Assembly: GCF_033880585.1 (NCBI RefSeq)
Contig: NZ_CP137624.1
Coordinates: 860,001-924,000 of the forward strand
Reading direction: 5' to 3'
DNA length: 64,000 nt
Source: Lysinibacillus louembei
Lineage (GTDB): Bacteria; Bacillota; Bacilli; Bacillales_A; Planococcaceae
Position numbers and translations under genes: made by a program. The stretch's first letter is position 1. The number at the start of each line of letters is the position of its first letter. Below, one piece after another: positions 47,294 through 55,570 of this stretch. The notes under the pieces are model-generated. The model had not been told where the DNA came from, did no database searches, and saw only the letters and a list, made by a program, of their open reading frames with translations.

Positions 47294-47830
47294 TTAATGC
47301 TGCATTTGCTTCGCTAAAAATGTTGCGCTTAGCTCCGCTGCTTTTTGTTCGACTTCACCGATAAAGTGTGCCTTGGAAAATAAATAAACGGCTCCAATAA
47401 TATCGCCATTGTTAACGATTGGTACGATACAGTAAGACTTTACCTGCTCAAACTGTCCTGGTACAATTTCCAAAGTTGTTTCCAATTTTTCGAGCGTCGT
47501 ATTACGAGATTTCAAGCAGTCCTCTGCAAAGGCAGATAGTCTACGATTGACATACTCCTTTTTCGAGGCACCTGCAATCGCAATGACTTCATCACGGTCA
47601 CTAATTAGTGCAGGTGTGCCAAACGTTTCATAAAGCGATTCTACATATTCCTGTGCAAATTCACCTAAATCATTAATTGGTGAGTATTTTTTTAAAATTA
47701 CTTCGCCTTCTCGGTCTGTATAAATTTCAAGCGGATCTCCCTCGCGAATACGCATCGTGCGTCTAATTTCTTTCGGAATAACAACTCGTCCTAAATCATC
47801 AATACGTCGTACAATTCCTGTTGCTTTCAT
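47294..47830 (-). CDS. spoVT: Stage V sporulation regulator SpoVT
   Basis: A 178-residue forespore transcription regulator. The N-terminal AbrB-type swapped-hairpin domain (TGIVRRIDDLGRVVIPKEIRRTMRIREGDPLEI) is followed by a GAF domain (about 55-178). Length equals Bacillus SpoVT from ATG 47830, which has GAGG 10 bases upstream; the frame opens at 47860. Confidence 0.95.
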   Translation of the reverse strand: MKATGIVRRIDDLGRVVIPKEIRRTMRIREGDPLEIYTDREGEVILKKYSPINDLGEFAQEYVESLYETFGTPALISDRDEVIAIAGASKKEYVNRRLSAFAEDCLKSRNTTLEKLETTLEIVPGQFEQVKSYCIVPIVNNGDIIGAVYLFSKAHFIGEVEQKAAELSATFLAKQMQH

Positions 47831-47924
47831 TATTAATTGCCTCACTTTCAACAAATTCAAACTATGCTTTTTCCTAGTATGGTGTAAAATGTTGAAATGT
47901 ATGCAAGCTCAACCAAAAAATTTT

Positions 47925-47958
47925 GGCAGTTGGAAAAGAGAGAACTTTTCCAACTGCC
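47925..47958 (-). terminator. Terminator of mfd
   Basis: GGCAGTTGGAAAAG and CTTTTCCAACTGCC form a perfect 14-bp stem with a 6-base loop; T-rich on both sides. Confidence 0.8.
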
Positions 47959-47989
47959 ATATTTTTTAACCTCTATAATGTTTTCAATA

Positions 47990-50900
47990 TCACTGCTCCA
48001 CAGGCTCTTTTATTGCCTCGGCAATAATTTGCATCATGCCTTCTAATACATCAAATGGCAAATGCTTGTTACAGCGCTTGCTGTCGATTGTTATTGTCAG
48101 CTTCACGCCATCCATGCTGAAGCCTGTTGCGCGCTCGTATTTCATTGATTCAGAAACAATTTTTCCACCATCTACTTGCGCTGTACCTTGCTCTGATAAA
48201 TGAATGGAAATCACGCCCTGCTTTTCTTTAATTGACTCAACGCCTGCTGCTAAAGCCCATACCTTCATGCGCGCAATGCGTAGTAAGCGCACCGTTTCTG
48301 TTGGTACATCACCGAAGCGATCCTGCATTTCATCAATAATTTCTACATAATCCTCGACATGCTCCATCGCTTTAATACGCTTATACATTTGAATTTTTTG
48401 ATAGCCATCTGGAATATAAGCATCAGGAATATATGCCTCTGTATGCAAAATAATTTCGACGTCTGGCTTCTCTTCCTTTTTCACACCTGTTTGACGCTCG
48501 ACAATTGCCTCCTCTAACATTTGTGAATATAAGTCAAAGCCGACTGCATCAATGAAGCCGTGCTGCTGTGCACCTAATAAGTTTCCTGCTCCACGAATTG
48601 ATAAATCGCGCATCGCAATTTTAAAGCCTGAGCCCAATTCAGTAAATTCTTTAATCGCCTGTAAGCGCTGCTCTGCCACATCTGTCAGCACTTTGTCGCG
48701 CTGATACATGAAATAAGCATATGCGACACGATTTGAGCGTCCAACACGTCCACGCAATTGATAAAGCTGTGACAGCCCCATACGATCGGCATCATGCACA
48801 ATTAATGTATTAACATTTGGAATATCGACACCTGTTTCAATAATTGTTGTTGTAACAAGCACATCGTATTCCCCCTCTAAAAACTCCAAAATCGTCGCCT
48901 CTAGCTCTGATTCTGTCATTCTACCATGTGCAAAGCCGATACGTGCTTCTGGCACTAGCATTTGAATTTCCTCAACACGGCGAGCCATATCCTCTACACG
49001 ATTATATAAATAAAACGTTTGCCCACCGCGCGCCATTTCTCGCTCAATTGCCTCACGCACAAGCGCTCCGTTATGCTCCATAACATATGTTTGCACAGGG
49101 AAGCGGTTTTGTGGTGGTGTTTCAATAACAGATAAATCTCGCACACCAACCATCGACATATGCAATGTACGTGGAATCGGCGTAGCTGTTAATGTCAGCA
49201 CATCGACATTTGTTTTGAGCTGCTTAATTTTTTCTTTGTGCGTTACACCAAAGCGCTGCTCTTCATCCACAATCAGCAATCCTAAATCGTTATAAACAAC
49301 ATCCTTTGATAACATGCGATGTGTGCCAATTACCATATCAACTGTTCCATTGCGCAAGCCCTTTATTGTTTCCGTTTGCTGCTTTTTCGTGCGGAAACGG
49401 CTTAATAAGCCAACATTAATAGCTTGCTCTTCGAAGCGCTGCTGCATCGTTTCAAAATGCTGCTGTGCCAAAATCGTTGTTGGCACTAAAAAGGCAACCT
49501 GCTTGCCATCCTGAATCGCTTTAAATGCCGCACGAATCGCTACCTCCGTTTTACCGTAGCCAACGTCACCACAAACAAGACGGTCCATCGGTCGCTCACG
49601 CTCCATATCGCGCTTCACTTCAATAATTGTGCGCAGCTGGTCCTCTGTTTCCTCATAAGGGAATAAATCCTCAAATGCACGTATGTCATCTGAATCAGGA
49701 GAGAAAGCAAAGCCCTTCTCTGCCTCACGTTTTGCATAAAGCTTAATTAAATCATCTGCAATATCCTGTACCGCAGAAGCCACCTTCGCCTTTGCCTTTT
49801 TCCATTCTGGTCCACCTAGCTTATGTAGCTTCGGCTCCTTGTCCTCTGACCCAACAAATTTTTGCACTAAGTCGATTTGGTCAACAGATACATAGAGCTT
49901 ATCGTCTGCTCTGTAGCGAATATGCAAATAATCTTTATGCTGACCACCAACAACGAGTGTCTCAATACCGATATATTTCCCTACACCGTGATGCACATGC
50001 ACAACATAATCGCCAGGCTGAATTTCCGAGTAGCTTTTAATGCGCTCTGCATTGGACATTTTTTGTGAGCGTGCTCGTTTTCTTGTCTGCTGCTTAAATA
50101 GCTCGTCATCTGTTACAACCGCTATTTTTTGAAGTGGTAGCTCAAAGCCATTCGTTAATGCGACATCAATTAAATAAATGCCTGCTCCTTGCCCTAATCC
50201 TAGCTGTGCATGAATTTGATAGTCTTCCAATGTACGCTGAATCGCTGCAAGACGCTCTTTGCCTTCTGCTGCAAATAAAATAGTATATTTCTCCTGCTGC
50301 CAACGCCCAAGCTCTGATTGCAGCAAAGCAATTTGCCCATGAAACTGCTGCATCGGCTTACAAGAAAAGTTCACTGTTTTATTAAACTTGAAGCCTGAAA
50401 ACGTTCTTGTGAATAACGCAAAATAATAGTTTGGTAATGTGAGCATCGCATCAATTTCTTTTAATGTGAACGATGGCTTTACATCATGCAGCATTTTGCC
50501 CTCTTCAATTAACGATAAAAACCATTCCGTCTCCTCGCGCTCCCATGCATCTGCTACTTCTTGAATGCGCCCAAGCTCATCCCAAAAGACGATACCATCC
50601 TGTGCAAAATAATCACCTAAAAATGTTTGCTGCTCAAACAATAATGAGCCATACTTTGCGACAGTATCAGGCAAATTTCCATCCTTCAATAACGCAATAT
50701 CTTGTTGAATATATTGGTAAAGCAGCTCTTGAATTTCCTGCTTTTTTACTTTTTTTAAGCTATTTGCTAGCGCTTCCTCTAAACGAACTGCGAGCTGTAC
50801 GCGCTGCTCTGCATTTAACAGCAATTCTGCTGCTGGTAGAATGCGTACACTGCTCAGCTTATCAATTGAGCGCTGGTCATCTGCTGAAAATGTTCGAATT

Positions 50901-51511
50901 GAGTCTACCTCTGTATCAAATAACTCGATACGAACTGGTGCCTCTGCATCGAGCGGATAAATATCTAAAATTCCTCCACGCACTGCAAATTCGCCTGGTG
51001 TTGTCACCATTTGACTGCGACTATACCCCATTGTCACAAGCTGATTCAGCCATTCCTCAATGACAATTTCCTCGCCGACTGCTGTATGCAATATATGTGA
51101 CTGCCATATATTCATTGGCGTCATCATTTTGCGCATACCTGCAACAGGAATAATATAAATGCCACGCTTATGATTAACTAAATAGTCAAGTGTCGTAATT
51201 CGCTGTGCTCGAAGCTCTGGGGATGCTACAGACATCCCTGCTGCAATAAACTCCTCGGCTGGGTAATAGTGCACCTCCTCCTCTCCAACAAGTGCTGTTA
51301 AATCATCCACTAGTTTTTGTGCTTGCAATAAGTTTGGCGCTAACACATACAACGGTCGCCCTGTTTCTAAATAAACGGCTTGTAACAATGCTGGCCTAGC
51401 GCCACCTGTTAAGCCTGTTACTAATTGGCTTGCTTGACGGTCCTTCGTTACTTGCTGTAAAAATGCATTTATATGCTTATCTTGCGAGAATAATTGATGA
51501 AAAACTTCCAT
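47990..51511 (-). CDS. mfd: Transcription-repair coupling factor
   Basis: An 1173-residue DNA translocase that removes stalled RNA polymerase and recruits UvrA. N-terminal UvrB-homology modules (to about 400), RNAP-interacting CarD-like domain (YVVHVHHGVGKYIGIE), then the RecG-like motor: GDVGYGKTEVAIRAA (Walker A), VDEEQRFGV (DEEQ box), TATPIPRT, GRVGRSNRVAYAYF, and the C-terminal TRCF domain (AEAYIPDAYIPDGYQKIQMYKRI). Normal length. It lies between spoVT and fin as in Bacillus. Confidence 0.97.
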   Translation of the reverse strand: MEVFHQLFSQDKHINAFLQQVTKDRQASQLVTGLTGGARPALLQAVYLETGRPLYVLAPNLLQAQKLVDDLTALVGEEEVHYYPAEEFIAAGMSVASPELRAQRITTLDYLVNHKRGIYIIPVAGMRKMMTPMNIWQSHILHTAVGEEIVIEEWLNQLVTMGYSRSQMVTTPGEFAVRGGILDIYPLDAEAPVRIELFDTEVDSIRTFSADDQRSIDKLSSVRILPAAELLLNAEQRVQLAVRLEEALANSLKKVKKQEIQELLYQYIQQDIALLKDGNLPDTVAKYGSLLFEQQTFLGDYFAQDGIVFWDELGRIQEVADAWEREETEWFLSLIEEGKMLHDVKPSFTLKEIDAMLTLPNYYFALFTRTFSGFKFNKTVNFSCKPMQQFHGQIALLQSELGRWQQEKYTILFAAEGKERLAAIQRTLEDYQIHAQLGLGQGAGIYLIDVALTNGFELPLQKIAVVTDDELFKQQTRKRARSQKMSNAERIKSYSEIQPGDYVVHVHHGVGKYIGIETLVVGGQHKDYLHIRYRADDKLYVSVDQIDLVQKFVGSEDKEPKLHKLGGPEWKKAKAKVASAVQDIADDLIKLYAKREAEKGFAFSPDSDDIRAFEDLFPYEETEDQLRTIIEVKRDMERERPMDRLVCGDVGYGKTEVAIRAAFKAIQDGKQVAFLVPTTILAQQHFETMQQRFEEQAINVGLLSRFRTKKQQTETIKGLRNGTVDMVIGTHRMLSKDVVYNDLGLLIVDEEQRFGVTHKEKIKQLKTNVDVLTLTATPIPRTLHMSMVGVRDLSVIETPPQNRFPVQTYVMEHNGALVREAIEREMARGGQTFYLYNRVEDMARRVEEIQMLVPEARIGFAHGRMTESELEATILEFLEGEYDVLVTTTIIETGVDIPNVNTLIVHDADRMGLSQLYQLRGRVGRSNRVAYAYFMYQRDKVLTDVAEQRLQAIKEFTELGSGFKIAMRDLSIRGAGNLLGAQQHGFIDAVGFDLYSQMLEEAIVERQTGVKKEEKPDVEIILHTEAYIPDAYIPDGYQKIQMYKRIKAMEHVEDYVEIIDEMQDRFGDVPTETVRLLRIARMKVWALAAGVESIKEKQGVISIHLSEQGTAQVDGGKIVSESMKYERATGFSMDGVKLTITIDSKRCNKHLPFDVLEGMMQIIAEAIKEPVEQ

Positions 51512-51579
51512 AGCAAAGCCTCCTTTCGTAGAGCCCTTAATTTTCGCATATAGGTAAATATTTCAATAAAAGTACAAGT

Positions 51580-51621
51580 AGCTGTCCGAAAAATAGAAAT
51601 CCATCTACTTTTCGGACAGCT
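51580..51621 (-). terminator. Terminator of fin
   Basis: AGCTGTCCGAAAA and TTTTCGGACAGCT form a perfect 13-bp stem with a 16-base loop, 13 bases past the fin stop. Confidence 0.75.
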
Positions 51622-51634
51622 TAAGTTTATTATT

Positions 51635-51862
51635 TTATTGCAGCCATTTTTTTAATGCGTGATAATCAGGAAACTGCCTTAAGGAGTCTTCACAGTGCTC
51701 ACATATACAATGCACTGTTGTATCTCCGCACTCGTCCCTTTCCACATAATCATCCACTTCACCAATTTCAAATTGATGAAGCTTACGAATTGTTTCATCC
51801 GCATCAAATGGCAATGTCCCAATCTCTGTTTCACAATGTCTACAACGATAACGAACTGACAA
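51635..51862 (-). CDS. fin: Anti-sigma-F factor Fin
   Basis: A 75-residue zinc protein (YabK). Two Cys pairs are visible, CRHC near residue 7 and CICEHC near residue 52, with the family segments RYRCRHCETEIGTL and DYVERDECGDTTVHC. In Bacillus Fin is made in the forespore and inhibits sigma-F to permit the switch to sigma-G; it lies between spoVC and mfd as here. Confidence 0.92.
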   Translation of the reverse strand: MSVRYRCRHCETEIGTLPFDADETIRKLHQFEIGEVDDYVERDECGDTTVHCICEHCEDSLRQFPDYHALKKWLQ

Positions 51863-51920
51863 GGCAAGTCCTCCTTCAAATACATATCTGTATTCAAAGT
51901 ATAGACTTTCTGTTGTTTAT

Positions 51921-52484
51921 TTATGCACCGTTAAAGACATTCATTACATCTAAAAACTTTTTCGTTAACGCCAATTCCACAGCATCGCAAGATTTTTTAA
52001 TCGCATCGTCCATAATCGGTCGTTCGTCCTGCGAGTATTTTGATAGTACATAATCTGCTACCTTCATGCCTGCTGGTGGGCGATTCACGCCAACACGAAT
52101 ACGATTAAAATCCTGCGTTCCTAAGTGCTGAATTAATGATTTAATCCCATTATGTCCACCAGCACTTCCCTTTTGACGTAAACGCAGCTTACCTGTTTCT
52201 AAATCTAAATCATCATAAATGACGATAATATCCTCTACGGCAATATCAAAATAATCCATTATCGGACGCACACATTCCCCCGATAAATTCATATATGTTA
52301 ACGGCTTTAACAACATTACTTTACCTTCTGGACGGTGCAGCGTCGCATACATGCCATTAAATTTCGTTTGATTTAATGGTGCTCCCCATTTTTCAGCTAA
52401 TGCATCAATCACATCAAAGCCAATATTATGACGTGTATGCGCATATTGCTTGCCAGGGTTGCCTAAACCAATAATCAATTTCAT
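51921..52484 (-). CDS. pth: Peptidyl-tRNA hydrolase
   Basis: Recycles peptidyl-tRNA dropped from ribosomes (SpoVC of Bacillus; essential). Of 187 residues, IGLGNPGKQYAHTRHNIGFDVID carries the catalytic His region, KPLTYMNLSGECV and IYDDLDLETGKLRLRQKGSAGGHNGIKS follow, with the substrate-binding NRIRVGVNRP. The usual downstream neighbour on the prs side, ctc (L25), is absent here. Confidence 0.96.
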   Translation of the reverse strand: MKLIIGLGNPGKQYAHTRHNIGFDVIDALAEKWGAPLNQTKFNGMYATLHRPEGKVMLLKPLTYMNLSGECVRPIMDYFDIAVEDIIVIYDDLDLETGKLRLRQKGSAGGHNGIKSLIQHLGTQDFNRIRVGVNRPPAGMKVADYVLSKYSQDERPIMDDAIKKSCDAVELALTKKFLDVMNVFNGA

Positions 52485-52591
52485 CTATGTTCACCCTTTT
52501 AGTTTTATCTACTTATGCAATTCTAGCCTATTCTACCATAGAAATTGCTCAGTGTCCTTTGTTGGTGATTTTGTCCTGTATGTATCATTCT

Positions 52592-52819
52592 CTAATTGTT
52601 AGAGCTAGATAAAGCATCTAATAATTTAGATAAAAAATGAACTATAAAAAATAAAGTTAATCCTATAATCAATATTAAAAAGTCATTTGCTAATAGCCTT
52701 TTGTCATAAAAATGCTGTGAAAAGGAATTTATCAGTAATACGCCTCCCCAAAATACAAAAGTGCACCAATAAGCGTTATTCGCATATTTAATCTTATGAT
52801 CACTTGTTTTGAAAAACAT
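52592..52819 (-). CDS. Small two-helix membrane protein
   Basis: A 75-residue product with two hydrophobic segments (YWCTFVFWGGVLLINSF and FLILIIGLTLFFIVHFL) and short charged ends. No family recognised. GGAGGAAG lies 9 bases before the ATG. It diverges from the small-protein operon at 52987 and the shared gap contains operator copy M1 (52915-52938), so it could be under the same control. Confidence 0.6.
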   Translation of the reverse strand: MFFKTSDHKIKYANNAYWCTFVFWGGVLLINSFSQHFYDKRLLANDFLILIIGLTLFFIVHFLSKLLDALSSSNN

Positions 52820-52914
52820 CTTTTCTTACTTCCTCCTTAAAAACTCGTCTCATTGCTAGAATAACACAATTTTTTACAGATGCTAGATTATTCCTACTAT
52901 AGACACCGCATCAT

Positions 52915-52963
52915 TTTTATGCGGAATCACGCAATTGTTTTTTTATTTCCTTAACTTTACAAT
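52915..52963 (+). promoter_or_regulatory. Promoter with conserved operator motif, copy M1
   Basis: The motif GCGGAATCACGCAATTGT ends in the -35 box TTGTTT (52935-52940); TACAAT (52958-52963) follows after 17 bases. The 24-base block 52915-52938 is identical to 59241-59264. A short stem CCGCAT/ATGCGG (52907-52924) overlaps its left side. It drives the operon starting at 52987. Confidence 0.65.
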
Positions 52964-52986
52964 GGGGAATAAGGGAGGTTTTATAG

Positions 52987-53181
52987 ATGGAAGATAAAAA
53001 AGTGATGATTACATTAACAATCATCTGTATGTTCGGTATAACGGGAACTTTATATACAGCAATTTTAGATGGAAGATTTAATTGGTCACCCTTTGTTTTA
53101 GCATTATCGTCAGGCTTCTTTTTATGGTATGTCAACGACACTCGTAAAAAAGTAAACGAAAGAAAGAACAGTCATGAGTAA
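52987..53181 (+). CDS. Small two-helix membrane protein
   Basis: A 64-residue product with helices MITLTIICMFGITGTLYTAI and PFVLALSSGFFLWYV and a basic tail (TRKKVNERKN). GGGAGG lies 8 bases before the ATG, and promoter M1 lies directly upstream. First in a run of at least four tiny membrane-protein genes on the plus strand. Function unknown. Confidence 0.65.
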   Translation: MEDKKVMITLTIICMFGITGTLYTAILDGRFNWSPFVLALSSGFFLWYVNDTRKKVNERKNSHE

Positions 53182-53356
53182 TAATGGAAGAGCTAATTTA
53201 TTTTTTATTTTATGTGCAATTATATTTTTAAATAATTTTGTGGCAATTTTATTAAAAACAGAAGTTAATAAAACATCTTTTACCTTGTCCATGGTGTTAG
53301 GAACTTGGTTGTTGATTAATGGCATTATCTATAAACGAAGGGCAAAAAATGAATAA
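53174..53356 (+). CDS. Small two-helix membrane protein
   Basis: A 60-residue product with helices ANLFFILCAIIFLNNFVAIL and FTLSMVLGTWLLINGIIY and a basic end. Its start overlaps the preceding gene by 8 bases and has no strong ribosome site of its own, so translational coupling is likely. Confidence 0.55.
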   Translation: MSNNGRANLFFILCAIIFLNNFVAILLKTEVNKTSFTLSMVLGTWLLINGIIYKRRAKNE

Positions 53357-53415
53357 AGGGGTATTGGCACTATCTTATACTATCCCTATACTGCTACCTA
53401 CAGGAGAAAAGTGAA

Positions 53416-53757
53416 ATGACGTTCATCGTCAAGGTGTTCTTTTTAATCGCAACAATATCGTGCTTTTATCTTGCCAGCGTTACACAAACACCAGCTAAAC
53501 ACTACTTTTTTGTTTTAGCTATTTGGTTCATTTATATGTTTATTAATAACCGCCTTGCGAAAAATAATGCACAAAATATAAAATTTTTAAGTATGCTAGT
53601 GGATATCTTTATTGCTTTTATTCCCCTTGTTAGCTACTTCTTATTTCAGCAATTTCACGAATATAGTAGATGGTTAGTTATCATACTGCTTATTCTTATA
53701 AGTGGGAATTTATTAATAAAAATGCAAAGTAAGTTGTTACTTGATAGGGATAAGTAG
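53416..53757 (+). CDS. Small membrane protein, 113 residues
   Basis: Four hydrophobic segments (VKVFFLIATISCFYLASV, YFFVLAIWFIYMFIN, MLVDIFIAFIPLVSYFL, WLVIILLILISGNLLI) suggest a duplicated two-helix unit. AGGAG lies 9 bases before the ATG. Third gene of the plus-strand run. No family recognised. Confidence 0.65.
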   Translation: MTFIVKVFFLIATISCFYLASVTQTPAKHYFFVLAIWFIYMFINNRLAKNNAQNIKFLSMLVDIFIAFIPLVSYFLFQQFHEYSRWLVIILLILISGNLLIKMQSKLLLDRDK

Positions 53758-53794
53758 CAAAGTATCACTTTAATTAGTAAGGAGAAATAGAGCA

Positions 53795-53974
53795 ATGAAC
53801 GGTTATATGAAGCTTATGATTGTCTTATTTTCAGCCATGTTAATTTCTAATGGGCTAACACGCGTTCTCGAACATTCCAATGTGTTTGTCAGGATTTATG
53901 GAGCTATTCAAGTAGCACTAGGTATATATGGTGGCTTCCTCTTAATAAAAAATAGATTGATTGAAAACAAGTAG
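53795..53974 (+). CDS. Small two-helix membrane protein
   Basis: A 59-residue product, MNGYMKLMIVLFSAMLISNG followed by a short loop (RVLEHSN) and a second helix (IYGAIQVALGIYGGFLLI), ending in IKNRLIENK. AAGGAG lies 9 bases before the ATG. Its stop is 5 bases before the ORF interrupted by the IS. Confidence 0.6.
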   Translation: MNGYMKLMIVLFSAMLISNGLTRVLEHSNVFVRIYGAIQVALGIYGGFLLIKNRLIENK

Positions 53975-53979
53975 GGCTC

Positions 53980-54073
53980 ATGTTGAAAAGTTTTTTGATT
54001 TTTGCCAGCGTCACACTCATTTATTTACAAATGAAAACAGCCTTCTCTAAATATAAAAAGGAGCGGCCCAAAA
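53980..54073 (+). pseudogene. Tiny membrane ORF interrupted by IS copy 2
   Basis: MLKSFLIFASVTLIYLQMKT starts a one-helix protein whose frame runs into the IS after codon 31. If the IS and one AAAA are removed, the frame continues at 55544 for 11 codons to a stop at 55576-55578 (42 residues in all). At present the frame joins in phase with the transposase frame, giving a 506-codon fused frame; the hairpin at the IS left end may stop such transcripts. Confidence 0.5.
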
Positions 54074-55539
54074 TAATATGGTACCTGTGGAGTGGACACT
54101 TGAAAAAGAGTGTGCACTTCACAGGTATTTTTTATATACTTGATTCTCAAGCAACTAAAGGACGGACAACAACGATGAGTAAACAATTATTTTCACCAAA
54201 ACAGATGGAACAACTACAACAGAATCCACATGTAGTCAAAGTAACCGAACGAACAATTACGTACGCAGATACATTTAAAAGCCAATTTATCGATGAGTAT
54301 TTGGCTGGTAAAACACCAAGACAGATCTTTAGCGAATATGGCTTTGATATCGAAGTGCTCGGGATGAAGCGTGTTGAACAAGCTTCTTCACGTTGGCGAA
54401 AAGCGTATGATCAAAATGGATTAATTGGTCTGACAGATACGCGAAAAACGAGCTCAGGCAGACCGTTACAGCGTGAATTAACCATGACAGAAATGGTAGA
54501 AAGACAAGCGGCTCGTATTGAATTATTAGAAGGACAAATCGAGCTACTAAAAAAGCTCGAAGTGACCGAAAGGAGGCTGCTCAGCGACAGTCAAAAACAA
54601 AGCGCACGTAAAGTATTTCAACTCATTGCAGATACGCTTAAGCAGTTTCCATTTAAACGCATGGTGACGTATTTTTGTACGCTTTTAAACGTCTCTCGTT
54701 CAGGCTATTATCGCTTTTTAGAGACAGAAGAAGCACGAGCTGTAAAGGAAAAACGAGATGAAGAAGCACGCGACCAGATCTTAAAAGCCTTTAAGCGTCG
54801 TGGTTATAAGAAAGGTTCACGCTCGATTAAAATGACGCTTGAACAAGATTTTGATCTCGTCATGAACCGAAAGAAAATCCAGCGTATTATGCGTAAATAT
54901 GGCGTCGTTTGCCCACATCGTAAACCGAATCCCTATAAACAAATGGCGAAAGCAACGAAAGAACATCGCGTGGTGCCGAATTTATTAAACCGTGAATTCA
55001 AACAAGGTGTGGCAGGTAAAGTATTACTAACAGACATCAGCTATATTCCATACAACGGAACGATGGCTTATTTATCGACCATAAAAGACGGCTCAACGAA
55101 TGAAATTTTAGCGTATCATGTATCAGACCGTATTACGCTAGGTATCGCCACAACAACGGTGAAAAAACTCTTCCGTAATAAACGTGTAAAGCTCCAGCCA
55201 GATGCTTTCATCCACTCCGATCAAGGTGTTCATTATACAAGCCCTAAATTCCAAAAGCTTTTAAAGCACTACAAACTTGGTCAATCGATGTCACGTCGAG
55301 GTAACTGTTGGGATAATGCCCCACAAGAATCCTTCTTCGGACACTTAAAAGACGAGGTTGATTTCAGCATGGCCAAAACGTTAGACGAGGTACGTGCTAA
55401 AATCGATCACTACATGGTCTACTACAATAATTATCGCTATCAATGGAACCTAAAAAAGATGGCTCCTGTACAATACAGAAACCATCTCTTGGCAGCCTAA
55501 ACCCTTTTTTACATTTGTCCTTGACTAAGGGACCATATT
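54074..55539 (+). mobile_element. IS3-family insertion sequence, copy 2
   Basis: This is a 1466-bp element with the same ends and, as far as I can compare, the same sequence as 5615-7080. AAAA flanks both sides (54070-54073, 55540-55543). Without it the flanks form a hairpin past the phoA stop: minus-strand AAAG-GGGCG-CC pairs with GG-CGCTC-CTTT, with one bulge and one mismatch, followed by TTTTTAT. Same orientation as copy 1. Confidence 0.88.
54175..55500 (+). CDS. IS3-family transposase (single-ORF), copy 2
   Basis: Identical in protein sequence to the transposase at 5716-7041 (441 residues, HTH, coiled coil, DDE core with LLTDISYI, IHSDQGVHYT, APQESFFG). ATG 54175 is chosen on the same grounds. 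Identity of the two copies implies recent transposition or gene conversion. Confidence 0.9.
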   Translation: MSKQLFSPKQMEQLQQNPHVVKVTERTITYADTFKSQFIDEYLAGKTPRQIFSEYGFDIEVLGMKRVEQASSRWRKAYDQNGLIGLTDTRKTSSGRPLQRELTMTEMVERQAARIELLEGQIELLKKLEVTERRLLSDSQKQSARKVFQLIADTLKQFPFKRMVTYFCTLLNVSRSGYYRFLETEEARAVKEKRDEEARDQILKAFKRRGYKKGSRSIKMTLEQDFDLVMNRKKIQRIMRKYGVVCPHRKPNPYKQMAKATKEHRVVPNLLNREFKQGVAGKVLLTDISYIPYNGTMAYLSTIKDGSTNEILAYHVSDRITLGIATTTVKKLFRNKRVKLQPDAFIHSDQGVHYTSPKFQKLLKHYKLGQSMSRRGNCWDNAPQESFFGHLKDEVDFSMAKTLDEVRAKIDHYMVYYNNYRYQWNLKKMAPVQYRNHLLAA

Positions 55540-55570
55540 AAAATGACTTTTCGGACGCCCTCTTTGTTGT

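Noticed and set aside
53980-55500. A 506-codon frame that could be read as one membrane-anchored transposase gene
   Set aside because: It is an accidental in-phase join of a small host ORF with the IS; copy 1 shows that the transposase starts within the element.
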